Part shown: piece after piece, positions 20,493 through 30,386 of the stretch
How positions within the stretch are numbered: position 1 is the first letter of the stretch
Layout: each line of letters starts with the position of its first letter
NCBI GenBank assembly: GCA_947646735.1
Contig: CANTFK010000692.1
Coordinates: forward strand, 186,001-250,000
Reading direction: 5' to 3'
DNA: 64,000 bases
Origin: Peronospora farinosa
Lineage: Eukaryota; Oomycota; Peronosporomycetes; Peronosporales; Peronosporaceae
Position numbers and translations under genes: made by a program
Notes under the pieces: model-generated
What the model saw: the letters and a program-made list of their open reading frames with translations, nothing else
Told to the model about the DNA's origin: nothing
Database searches by the model: none

Positions 20493-21243
20493 TCGACCCA
20501 TCTTTTCGGGTCGGGCAGCACTAAAACGTGTAGTCCTTTTTGTAGTTGTCCATGGGAGACACTGGACACAAGAAAATGAGCTTCATCTCTGTCCCACATA
20601 TCTCTACATGCAATACACGCTGGAGTTATGAACGGAATTTATTTACTTAGCAACAGCTTGGCAGTATATTGTAGCTAAATGAATTCCAAAGTCTGACGAG
20701 TTCGTTTCCAAAAAGATGGTCGAAAAGTACATGCTCGAACCGTCAGACGATAACTTCTGCGGCTTCGCTGCCTGATGTACCACGTAACGACAATGACACT
20801 GCTACATTTCACGGAATCTTTCTAATTTTATACAGGCAACATTTTACAACAGCAGTCCATACCATAACATACTGTATTATAACAGAACTAATCAGTTATG
20901 TAATGAATGGGTCATCGTATAGTCGATCAAATCAAATTTGATCCGAAAAGTGTCCACTTTTTTGAGGCCATGTTTGTAGAGAGAAGAGAATGTGATAACG
21001 TGGTGTTACAGTCGTTGACGAGGGCGGAAGCAATTCCTCACGAAAAGCAAATGAATTGCAAAGAGCAGCTTTTGGATGCAAAATGTTGCTCAAGAATAAA
21101 ATGGTGGTTTAAAAGTTGCACGTTCATATAGTAGCTAGATGGGACTTTCAAGCTCATTTATTCAAGCATTGAAATTGCATTAGAAGACAATTTCTTGCGT
21201 AAGTTGGTAGACCTCAATGCACGCTCTATCTACACTACTCGCC
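20493..21243. other. Intergenic, no supported gene
   Basis: Sequence right of the GCN2-like copy and left of the CAP gene. It begins with a short inverted repeat (CGACCC...GGGTCG near 20495-20514). ORFs up to 74 codons (20907-21131) show no recognisable features. The right part must hold the 3' UTR of the minus-strand CAP gene. Confidence 0.5.
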
Positions 21244-21780
21244 TCAATTGCATCTTTCGCCACTTCCCGATGCAAAATCTTGCGTCCAATAATGCTTATA
21301 CTTGCTGCTTAAATTGTACGCATAGCCGCACTCAAACATCTTGACCTTGGAGCTCAGGATGTTGGCTCTATGTGGCTTCGACTTCATCCAGCTTGCCACT
21401 ACACTGGCTACCGTTGCATGACCAGCGGCGACATTCTCCGCAAGAAAGGTCCAGCGGTACCTCTGCGTTGCAGCTCGGCTCGACATGGTAGAACCATTCG
21501 AGCCTGTATGACTCATAAAACTTTTCTTGGCCATGTCCCTAGAGTGTAGGAGAGCCGCATTTCGCAGTTTGTTGTTCAAGCAAAGCTTTGGCAGTCCAAA
21601 GGCTGCGCGCTCCCTGTTCACAGCATTCAGCATAGTCACGTGGTAGTCGACCGTCTCAGTCTCGGCGAGATGGCGTAGCACGCTGTTAGTAGTGTTGCTG
21701 TCGGAATCGGCAGCCATAGTTGATGCACTTGGGATAATGGTGACAGCGATGAGCAGGAAAAGTAGCCTCAACAACGACAT
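21244..21780 (-). CDS. Secreted CAP/SCP-domain protein (PR-1-like)
   Basis: A 178-residue single-exon gene. ATG 21780 is chosen because it gives a clean signal peptide (hydrophobic residues 2-20, Ala/Ser before the cleavage region); the open frame extends further only through a GTG at 21828. The CAP domain fills residues about 45-178: LNAVNRERAAFGLPKL, LRNAALLHSRDMA, FMSHTGSNGS, ENVAAGHATV, WMKSKPHRANILS and the C-terminal YWTQDFA. His and Glu of the usual CAP cavity (SHTGSNGS and AENVA) are present. Members of this family are secreted, some bind sterols or lipids, and oomycete plant pathogens have many. Its neighbours give no operon-like context. It looks intact. Confidence 0.92.
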   Translation of the reverse strand: MSLLRLLFLLIAVTIIPSASTMAADSDSNTTNSVLRHLAETETVDYHVTMLNAVNRERAAFGLPKLCLNNKLRNAALLHSRDMAKKSFMSHTGSNGSTMSSRAATQRYRWTFLAENVAAGHATVASVVASWMKSKPHRANILSSKVKMFECGYAYNLSSKYKHYWTQDFASGSGERCN

Positions 21781-22386
21781 CGCAAGTTCAATGGGGCGTA
21801 TGTTGATTTCGAGAAAAAGTAATGGCACCGAGACTGGTGATATTGCAGAGTGAGGGTGACAATGCTTTACAAGGTGGATGCACCATCGTGAACTGCTGGC
21901 AAGGTTTGACTCACACCCTTATGTTAACAAAGCACTTTATAACAAGGCGGTACAGCAGCCTGTCGTCCATGCGAAGCTAGTGTCTCAACGACTGCTGAAC
22001 TTGAAGTACAGCTTCTGTGTCCTAATGAGTCTCAGCCTTTCCTGAGCCTGTAAAAACCACCTCAAATGCTTCGATCGTCATGTTCGAGGCAAAGGTGGTT
22101 ATGACTTTTTTTAACAATGGCTTAAGATTTTTGCGTGCTGATTGATACCCATAACGCAAGACGACTATGTCAAAGCATTTTGACTAAACTTTTGCATTGT
22201 CATTTCTTTACGAGCGTTTGTAAACCTAACTTGAGCAAGTATAGAGGCACGACAGGCACACGACCAAGTCTGAAACCGCAGCAAAGAATTGTTGATCGCG
22301 TCTATTCGTCAGTATCCCGGTCTTTCGGTTCCTGCAAATGTAGATGTTGCAAACGATATCATGTGAATCAATAACAGGAATCACAA
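21781..22386. other. Intergenic between CAP and GPN3 genes
   Basis: Presumed promoter of the minus-strand CAP gene at its left side and 3' UTR of the GPN3 gene at its right. A palindrome-like segment with AAAACCACCT and AGGTGGTT arms lies near 22053-22101 (loop about 30 bases). Short ORFs show nothing recognisable. Confidence 0.45.
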
Positions 22387-23753
22387 CTATGTTTCTGACA
22401 GTACCTGAGGTTCCAAGTCATCGCCATAGTTAATGGCATGATCAACATGCATGAGCACAGCCTCGATGCTCTCTTCGCGGTTAATATTCATGGGAACAAA
22501 GGCCACCATGCTGAAGTCATTGATCTATGGACAAGATTGATCCATATTTAGAGAATTGAGTTGCCTGTCCTTTCGTACAGGCTCACAAAAATAACCTCTT
22601 TTACGCACCACATTGCAAATCGCCGAACTCAAAGGACGCCACTTGGGGTCAGTAGCATTCGAAAGGTTTTCGAGAAGGTACCCCTCCGACGGATCCAGGT
22701 ATCTAGAAATCACACGAAACAGCATTAGCATCTGATGCCCAGTCTGGCGTCTAGTCATCTAACTAGTGACCAAGAAGCTCGTAGCAGAGAAACCTACTTT
22801 GATAACTCTTTATCGTCAACCAAATCACACTTCGTGAGCACATTAATGTGAGGCAACTCGAGCTGGACCATCGCCGACAGTGAGCAAAGCACACCGGAAA
22901 CGAACTTGGTCGGGTCAACAATAAATAATGAGTCGATCTACAAAACAGGCCGGTCACTGATGAGAGATAAAAAACAACACGCCGTCTCGGTGGTGCAAGC
23001 ATGAACTCACTAAGTAAACACAGCAAATATTGAAGCCCCAGTCCTTCAATGAATCACAAAGCTGCTTCATCACCGGAAGGTGCGAGTACAACTCAATCTG
23101 GCCTGAATGCTCCAAATGATAACAAGAATTAGCACTATCTGCATCAAACTACCACTAAAACACCATCTGTCAACCTGGGCAGTCAAAGATGAAATAGTCT
23201 TCATCGCTGTATTCGGCCAGCAAGTCTTGCAGCCAGTCGAGGTTCTGCACAAGATATCTGTTACAAAATAGCACATGAAAATCCGCGCCGTCTACATCAA
23301 CCTCTAGCAAAACACAACAAACTCAACCCACTCCATGCAGTAGATGAGTCCACCATTCGGTCCGTAGCCTAACTCCTCCATTACGTCCTCGACGCTGATC
23401 AGATCGCGAATGTCTGTACACCACCCAGAAACTATTATTTTTACTTGTCATACTGGCTCAAAATCAATAGAAAATACTACTTGCCAAAGGCCAAAGGGTA
23501 GTCAAAGTGTTCTGCTGCAGGATCCATATTCACTACGTACGTCATGCGCCCAGACGCTGCACAGAACTCGTGCATATTGTTGCAATATGTGGACTACGTA
23601 TCCCGGTCGAAAAGGCCAAACAAACAACCACCCGCAGGTCACAATGCATTCAATTTATTGCTATAGAGCGAGAAAACAATGGAGAATCTTGCCGTGCTAT
23701 TGGTTTACCTTTCCGGTGCCCGCAGGACCCATGACCATCTGACAACAGCGCAT
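22387..23753 (-). CDS. GPN3: GPN-loop GTPase 3 (GPN3), eight exons
   Basis: Cytoplasmic GTPase family needed for assembly and nuclear import of RNA polymerase II. Exons (minus strand): 23753-23709, 23593-23485, 23413-23332, 23257-23175, 23102-23011, 22937-22798, 22702-22609 and 22524-22387. They join in phase to 260 residues. Motifs: P-loop GPAGTGK split by intron 1, [11 protein letters not shown] (switch I region), the family's GPN signature in [18 protein letters not shown] (G3), and TKCDL (G4). Exon 2 ends at a GC donor (GCAAGT). The final exon could instead splice at CAG-GTACTG near 22400 to an unseen exon, because animal GPN3 is about 280 residues with an acidic tail. No frame break was seen. 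Confidence 0.9.
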
Positions 23754-24017
23754 GAGACTTGTGCTCCACCACTATTTGTGAATATCTGCTATTGGGAATC
23801 TCTGTTTAAGTACGGATCGAAAACTACCTTACAGTAATAACACATTGGGTGCATACTAAAGTGATACAATACATGTACAATACTGTTTGAGCAATATCAC
23901 ACCAAACAATGTTCATGAACTGCTTCGAGCCTGATCTGTCCCTCCACTGCCATCGATGGAGGTAGAACATCACGTATTTCAAGCAGTCCGTGTTTGCCAG
24001 TGTACCTCAAATTTATC

Positions 24018-25955
24018 CTATGTTGCGAGGGACCTGTTTCGCGAGGACCCGAAATTTCTGGTGTCGTCCTTCTTCTCAATATCATCCCACGCGAAGCCTA
24101 CGACCCTGTCCATAAAGGCTTTTGACCACTTCACGCTGCCGCCTGGAGAACTCTCCTTCGCCTGCTTAGCACGCTCATCGAACACACTGCTGCATGTCTT
24201 GCACACACGCTTGAGGTTTGAGCGCTCGTCCGATGGATTGCGGTCAATTTGCCCGATGAATGCAGTCGGGAACGCCTCGCTCTCGACAGACACATGCGAG
24301 CAACGTCCACAGACAAGACGACCGCAGTGACGGCAGTGGTGACGACGGACACCCAAACCAAGGGGGCCAAAGTTTCGCAGGCAGCTCATGCAGCTTTTGC
24401 GTTCCGTGTTGGAAACCCACACTGGCGGGTACACGATTTTAGCGCAGAGTTGACGGAGCAATTTTTGGTCAACCTTGTCAAAGACCATCTTCCCCTGAGG
24501 GTCCTTCACGTCTAGGCGAGCACCGTGGTACACCAGACGGTAGGCAATCTCGTAAAACTTTAAATCCACTGCCTTGTGTAGCAGCGTGCTGTTACCTACC
24601 GGACCGTTGGGATCCGTCTTGTGCTGCAACAGCATCTCTGCAATCAGCGGGTCATCACGCTTTGTCGTGAGAATGTGCACTGCCAGTGGTGTCTGGTTGC
24701 GATTGTTCACGCGTGAGGCGTCAGCGCCGTGCTCTAATAAGTACTTGGTGATTCGGCGCGATTTGGCCGACGCGAGGTGCAATGGGGTGTTTCTTCTTTT
24801 ATCCACGGCATCGATCAGCAGACCGCGCGTCTTTTTTCCGCACAATAATTGTACAGCGTGCAGCTGACCGAAGCGCACAGCAATGTGCATCGCCGACTGG
24901 CCGTGTATCGGATCTCGCTCGGTGAAGTTCGTGTTTCTGTCTTCCAAGCATATGCGTAGCAAGTGCAGGTTGCCAGACTTCACCGCCCGAAGATAATTGG
25001 AAAGACCCTCCTCCGTCACACGCGGGCCAAAGTGCATCACCGAGCCGCGGCTACTACCAAACGGTTCCAGGCTGCGACCGCCGTCGAGCACATTGCTGCT
25101 CCGATGGCCGTTGCTAATTGCCATGTTGCTGCTACGACTGCTGGCACGCAGGCCCGTACTGCTTCCGAAATTCTCAGGCGCCAAGCTGTCACGCGACATC
25201 ATGGCCGTCATGAAGTCTCGCTGCTTAAGGTCGGTAGGACGATCGCGCATCGTGCTGTCACGGTAGCCATTGTTGCCTTCAACAGCTGCAGCGCTGACCG
25301 GTGACGTCAAGCCTTGAGTAGGCGGATCCGACTTCTCCTGTTCCACCGACAGCGTTTCCATTTCCGAAATGCCGCACGAGATCTTAGACGCATTGAGGTT
25401 CAGCACCCTGTTCGAGGTCGTGAATTTAGCTGGAGCTTGGTTCGTAGGAGAAAGAGTCACGCACTTGTGAGGCTTCAGATCACTAATCAACTTATCATTC
25501 ACATTGTTCATGCTATCACGTTCACCTTTCGAGTTTTTCTTTTCCCATAAAGAAGCCTCAGACGGCCTTGTCGGCATCGTGTACGAAAACTCATTGTTGT
25601 CTTTGTTGTCATCCTTCTTGTCCTTGCGTGTCTCCTCTTCTCCTCCAGCACTGCAGTCTGATACGCAGCTGGAAGTCTGCGAGACTGTGGCAGACAAAGC
25701 AGACGCCTTCTTCATGAGACTAAAAGAAAAGGCGGGCTGTAAACTGCCGCGAGGCGCATTCATCCACGCCGGATCATCCGACACGTCGTCATCATCACTG
25801 TCGCCAAAGTGCGAAGACTGCTGCACGTGCTGCTGCTGGTGGGACAAGCGTACCGAGAGGCTGCCACGCACAGGCGGCGCCTTGTGGTTCACAAGACCTT
25901 CGTGATACGGCATGTAGGCCAAATCCAGCTCTTTGTTGCTGCAAGAGTCCAGCAT
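24018..25955 (-). CDS. Ankyrin-repeat FYVE zinc-finger protein
   Basis: A 645-residue single-exon gene. ATG 25955 is used; the frame upstream only adds a TTG. Residues 1-310 are Ser/Asp-rich and probably disordered. Ankyrin repeats lie at about 317-490 (HGQSAMHIAVRFGQLHAVQLL, RRNTPLHLASAKSRRITKYL, STLLHKAVDLKFYEIAYRLV). A FYVE finger lies at about 513-593, with the RRHHCRHCG core and RVCKTC; the usual WxxD motif reads Trp-Val-Ser-Asn. FYVE domains bind phosphatidylinositol 3-phosphate on endosomes, so an adaptor role in endosomal traffic is likely. Oomycetes have many FYVE proteins with added domains. The minus-strand neighbours are GPN3 downstream and a long non-coding stretch upstream. Confidence 0.93.
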   Translation of the reverse strand: MLDSCSNKELDLAYMPYHEGLVNHKAPPVRGSLSVRLSHQQQHVQQSSHFGDSDDDDVSDDPAWMNAPRGSLQPAFSFSLMKKASALSATVSQTSSCVSDCSAGGEEETRKDKKDDNKDNNEFSYTMPTRPSEASLWEKKNSKGERDSMNNVNDKLISDLKPHKCVTLSPTNQAPAKFTTSNRVLNLNASKISCGISEMETLSVEQEKSDPPTQGLTSPVSAAAVEGNNGYRDSTMRDRPTDLKQRDFMTAMMSRDSLAPENFGSSTGLRASSRSSNMAISNGHRSSNVLDGGRSLEPFGSSRGSVMHFGPRVTEEGLSNYLRAVKSGNLHLLRICLEDRNTNFTERDPIHGQSAMHIAVRFGQLHAVQLLCGKKTRGLLIDAVDKRRNTPLHLASAKSRRITKYLLEHGADASRVNNRNQTPLAVHILTTKRDDPLIAEMLLQHKTDPNGPVGNSTLLHKAVDLKFYEIAYRLVYHGARLDVKDPQGKMVFDKVDQKLLRQLCAKIVYPPVWVSNTERKSCMSCLRNFGPLGLGVRRHHCRHCGRLVCGRCSHVSVESEAFPTAFIGQIDRNPSDERSNLKRVCKTCSSVFDERAKQAKESSPGGSVKWSKAFMDRVVGFAWDDIEKKDDTRNFGSSRNRSLAT

Positions 25956-27172
25956 GGTCAATGGATGGGTATGTGGGGTGGCTACGCGTAAGAAAAAAAT
26001 CTAGTGCTTCGATAAAAAAAAGGAGTCGGAGCTCTGAGGTCTACCAAGAAAATTGGCAAGTGTCCTAGGCAGGGTAATCGGTCCGTTGCAGCCGGGGCAC
26101 TCACACCTTTTTACGCACTATAACAGTGTTTTAGATGTGACCGCTCCTCTTCAAGCCTTGTGGTCCTTGCTCCCTGGACAGCTCTATTGATGGCAATCTA
26201 TAAGCAACGCTCCCTCTGCCAAAGGGAACGGTCATGTAATTACCGTAGAAGGAAGCTGTGGACGTTTGCCCATGCTTCTGCATTTAACACAAGGCGGGCA
26301 CGAGGCTGCCAGCTGACAATGCCCTTCCACTGCTTGTAAGTAACATCCGTGCCCATAATCGAAAGGACGAGGCACCATCGGCACGATGGTATAGCACAGA
26401 CCTCATGGGCACCGTCTGTGTTCCACTGCGCTGATATCTGTGACGCTTGCACATTAACAGCTTATTATTATGTCGCCTCGTGCGTAACTAGCTGCATGTT
26501 TGCAATTGCATACGCGCCTAGTGCATAGATGTACACTCGCAATTGCTGCGTAAAGACGTTGCAAAAACAGGTGGGCTATCTATCATATCTACATCGAGCA
26601 CAAGCTGTCAACCGACAGCCTGTATGTAACAGTTCGTATTAAGTGCTCAATGAACTTGACTGGTCTGATTACTTGTCCATGATAATGCAGGAATTGTTCT
26701 ACAATGTTGTCGGTGTAAACCTTAAACGGTTGTTTCTCATCATGTCTGTTTCCGGATCTTTTATAATGAGGAAAGCGTTTCACACAATCAAAGCATAGTC
26801 AGCCTTCACCAGCAGCGGGACGCCATCTACTGGTTTTTGTTGCATCGTCGAAAATATGACCGTGGTATCGCTGAGATACAAACTGCTGGAGGATTCTATA
26901 GGCTGAACTTCATGTACAGAGTTTTATACCTTATTGCCTAGACAGAGTCAGGAAACACCTATGTACACTCGGCTTGTAAAGGTAGTGCACCACAGGTTTT
27001 GGCATACACGATCAATTATTGTAGATCAGTGCCAATGTCGTTGCAGCAAACGCAGGACAACGACGACTACGATGTCATTCAGCGCTTGTACGGCCCTGGC
27101 CGCACATCGCAACCTTTCACAAATCAGTACATTCTCTATCGTCTAAGCACGGAGTTTATTACTTATTGCAGT
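25956..27172. other. Intergenic, promoter side of the ankyrin-FYVE gene
   Basis: AT-moderate sequence with several A runs just upstream of the FYVE gene. ORFs up to 78 codons on both strands have no recognisable motifs or splice-consistent continuation. Nothing else supported. Confidence 0.45.
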
Positions 27173-27465
27173 CTAATACTGCCCGTACAGACCTTCATCC
27201 TGCTGCAGCTGAATTTGTGGCTTCTTGCCGTCTAAGTACGCCAGCACCTGCGCCAATTGGAACTTGATCTCCTCGTTCATCTTTCAACCCAACCATCCAT
27301 AGAACGTCAGTCAAAATTCCTTTTTCGATGTTATACCGCACAAGTTCAAAACAATTTGCGCACCATCAGGTCCGTATTCTTTTCCTTTTCCTTGTTCTCT
27401 ACAAACTTCTTAAGCAGCTTCGCCGCCGCTTTTTCGGTGATTACTTTCGTCTTGAGCACTTCCAT
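27173..27465 (-). CDS. Putative small two-exon protein, 69 residues, unknown function
   Basis: Exon 27465-27364 (34 codons from ATG) and exon 27280-27173 (35 codons plus TAG) join in phase across an 83-bp intron with GTGCGC donor and GAAAG acceptor. The product is Lys/Glu-rich and probably helical (KAAAKLLKKFVENKEKEKN), then EIKFQLAQVLAYLDG. An AG directly before the ATG (CTGTCAG) could be an acceptor for an upstream exon, so the N-terminus may be longer. I do not recognise the family. The composition and clean splice signals argue for coding, but a small size weakens the case. Confidence 0.4.
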
Positions 27466-29128
27466 CCTGACAGTCTTGACAGCAGTCAATAATGACCAAT
27501 AATCAAATGTGCAGCTGTCGAAGTACCAATAGTAAGTATTCGTATAAAGTGACAACGTCTGCCCGGAGAGCCCAGATGCTTAGAGCAATAAAAAGGCCAA
27601 AATCTAGAAAATTTTGAAAGTAAAAAATAGATTTTATATTCCGCGATCAAGGTTTAATTGAAGGTTTTTTTCAGGATTGAATAAAACCTAAATTGAACCT
27701 AAATTGCGCACGTTGACTTACAGTATGATTTGGCTTTCTTTACAGTTGATGACAGACAAGACCAAAGGATTAAGCACAGTGGCTCTTCCATCGATCAAAC
27801 AGCAATGACGGATGATCGTAAACTCTATTAGCTTATTATCGCTAACCTCGTTAGTGCATAGGAAGGTCCTCTTTGATGCTTTAAATTTTTTCAAAACTGT
27901 TGACCCTTGCAAAGATGTTTAGTGAAAACAAAATGTACCGCAAGTGAGATTCTGTCGACTTCTTTGTGAATCGAAACAATTGTCTTACAGTGCTTACAAG
28001 GTATCATGGTTCTGATTGAAGGGTTCTACAACCTCCGTAAAGACCGACTAGATATCACTCAAGGCACGACCTCTCTTAAATCTACTAGTGGTGCTGTTTC
28101 CTTCCGGGATGGGTAGTTCCTCCTGGACGGTACCAATTGAGTTGTTTTCTTCGTTATTTGTCATATCTAGTAGAAATTTGGCGTAAGTAGCACTGTGAAT
28201 TGAGCTAGTGATCTGGTAAGAATTCTTTTGGTCAAATTTGATGTTCTGGATTCAAACAAAACCTACTTTTGGCGCCGGTTCAAAAAATAGGTTTTAATCT
28301 AAACCTGCCTAAACCTAAAACTTGTAAACCTATGACTGCTTTCAACATCGATTAATACATCATTGAATTTAAGGCTTTTCTACGCTACAAAATTTGATAA
28401 CGAATGACAGAATTTTTCTTGTGAATCCACTTGTCCTTCTTCCCCAACCTCAACCAGACGTAAAACGGGCTTCTTCTGACGTGATTGTCATCCCAGTGAA
28501 GCTTTTCTGACGTGACCGTTGATTCAGTGATAGCTCGCACACTTGGGCTTTAACATGTTGTACCTCCTAAGCAATGCACAAGGTTTATAAAAAGATTATG
28601 GGCCAAAGCTTGGACAAAATCTTAACCCAGTCTAATTTTTCGTATCATATCGGCCCAAAAAAACAGCTTGCATGGGGTGCGGCTATTTGGCTTTTTATCT
28701 TGCTCAAAAGGCGCTCCAACCTTTTTACGTTGCCAAACTGCTTTCATACTTTGAGCAGGACGAGTAACATATTTATAAGTCATCTAAATGTCAGCGCCTC
28801 GAAGAGCTGCACTTTTGCTCTGTTTTCCTTGGAATGGTCATCGTTAGTAGCAAACAGCTGTACGAGAGTATGTAATTGACTAGGTTTCGACGTTTCAAAC
28901 AGTCTAGTCATAGCACAGAGGAGGAATAAGGGGCAGATGGCATGGTATAATCATTCCATTCTGTCATTACCTGGTGGATTTACGTAGCAATAATAAAGCG
29001 CTACCCATGGTATTAGTTTCCAATTAATATTACCTACATATCAAAGTACCTAGCTATTTCGATACCTTGTTTCTGATAAACAGGAATATAAAGACAATAA
29101 TAAGCTGCAGCAAATGCACATGACAAAA
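27466..29128. other. Intergenic, no supported gene
   Basis: 1.66 kb of AT-rich sequence. Short AACCTAAA-like words recur near 27690 and 28250-28340 without regular spacing. A 101-codon plus-strand ORF (28574-28879) and small minus-strand ORFs show no family features. The right end holds the 3' UTR of the minus-strand VAMP7 gene. Confidence 0.45.
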
Positions 29129-30066
29129 TCAGCACACACTTATCCCAGCTTGCACAGCTACATCAACTGTCAAAGCTACACATACCACAACTAGTGCTCC
29201 GATGGCAATGTTCATTTTGACGTTTTCCCACCACAAATGACGACGGAGAGTTGTGCTAGACTTGGCAAATGCTGCAGACTGGGAGCTGCACAAGTATGTT
29301 AGAAAAGCCCAGGATCGATGAAGCACCTATGTGCAGAATTATGCAACGTACTTGAGTTGATCCGATTTGTCGACAAGTAATTCGATTTTATCACCACGTT
29401 CCAGTACTTTGTCTGCTCATTACAGTTCAGAAACCACGTCAAGTCAGCATTAATCATTGTCTCAAGAGTCACTTCAGTCTCTACAAAACCTACTAATATT
29501 CTCCTGGACATTGCTTCTTACGTTGTCCAGATCATTCTTCAGAGCCTGCATCTTCTCTGCGCCTTTATCCGACGAAAACATTTCCTTCATCATGCAAAAA
29601 AGAACAGTCAGCATACATCGCTTTCTCTTCTCATCACCTCTTTAGTCTCACCATTTGTTTCTTCAGTGTAAATGCAAAGTCCGGATTCATATCCAACTTA
29701 AGCTTCGTGGCCTTTCCTCGAATGCCAAACCGATTGTCGAAGAGCTGGTTAATGTGTTTTAGAAACAGCGCTGCCGAGCTGCAATACACCCATGACCCAC
29801 AAAAGTTAGACAGTAATTACGTGGTTTGGTATGTCGTCGTACCATTTTCCAAACGCCTCGTTGGTAACACAGACGTAAGCCAATTCATTGTTCACACGGT
29901 AGCTATACGTCTTCCCTTCAAAGTCCATGGACTCGACCGCGTCCTCGGCCAAGTTGAGCTTCTGTAGAAGCTTCTGCGCAAATTCGTTCATGCTCTCATC
30001 GCCACCATTGCTGTACTCGGCCAGCGGGCAGTGGCTATTGGCGACCACGCAATAGAAGATGGACAT
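29129..30066 (-). CDS. VAMP7: VAMP7-type longin R-SNARE, five exons
   Basis: Vesicle-membrane SNARE for endosome/lysosome/secretory fusion. Exons (minus strand): 30066-29843, 29778-29652, 29584-29494, 29412-29352 and 29285-29129. They join in phase to 219 residues, the usual length for the family. An N-terminal longin domain covers about residues 1-110 (MSIFYCVVA, VNNELAYVCVTNEAFG, FLKHINQLFDNRFG). The R-SNARE motif covers about 125-185, with the zero-layer Arg in KVLERGDKIELLVDKSDQL. A single C-terminal membrane span follows the basic Trp-rich segment (LRRHLWWENVKMN). It stands head to head with the ankyrin-SAM gene. No break seen. Confidence 0.92.
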
Positions 30067-30386
30067 GGTGCTTTATAGACTTTACGAATACAAAATGGTC
30101 AGTTTTCGACCATACTGTCGTTTGATTGAATTCGGTGTACCACCTCAACTTACTTTTTGGAATACTGGTGAACGAAACGGTTTTCATCTATGAAAATAAC
30201 GGATGTGGTTCACATATTTTACGCGTACGATCCTTGTAAAATATGCACTTACAGACACAAAACGTACGCAAAATGATATTGCAGCGATTATATTTTGCAC
30301 TATTCAGCAATAACCTTGTTTTAACGCCATAATAATCAGTGCCACCTTCTTACCACCTCCCACCGTCTACTTCCGCATCAACGCTA
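30067..30386. promoter_or_regulatory. Divergent intergenic region between VAMP7 and ankyrin-SAM genes
   Basis: 320 bp separate the two start codons, so both promoters must lie here. The sequence is AT-rich (for example near 30210-30330) with no single element I can name as an initiator. Shared regulation is an inference from spacing only. Confidence 0.5.

Noticed and set aside
24963..25304. Plus-strand ORF of 113 codons
   Set aside because: Shadow of the ankyrin-FYVE gene on the other strand; Arg/Ala/Thr-rich product typical of a reverse frame.
27690..28340. AACCTAAA words resembling the TTTAGGG telomere repeat
   Set aside because: The words are scattered and imperfect, with no tandem spacing.
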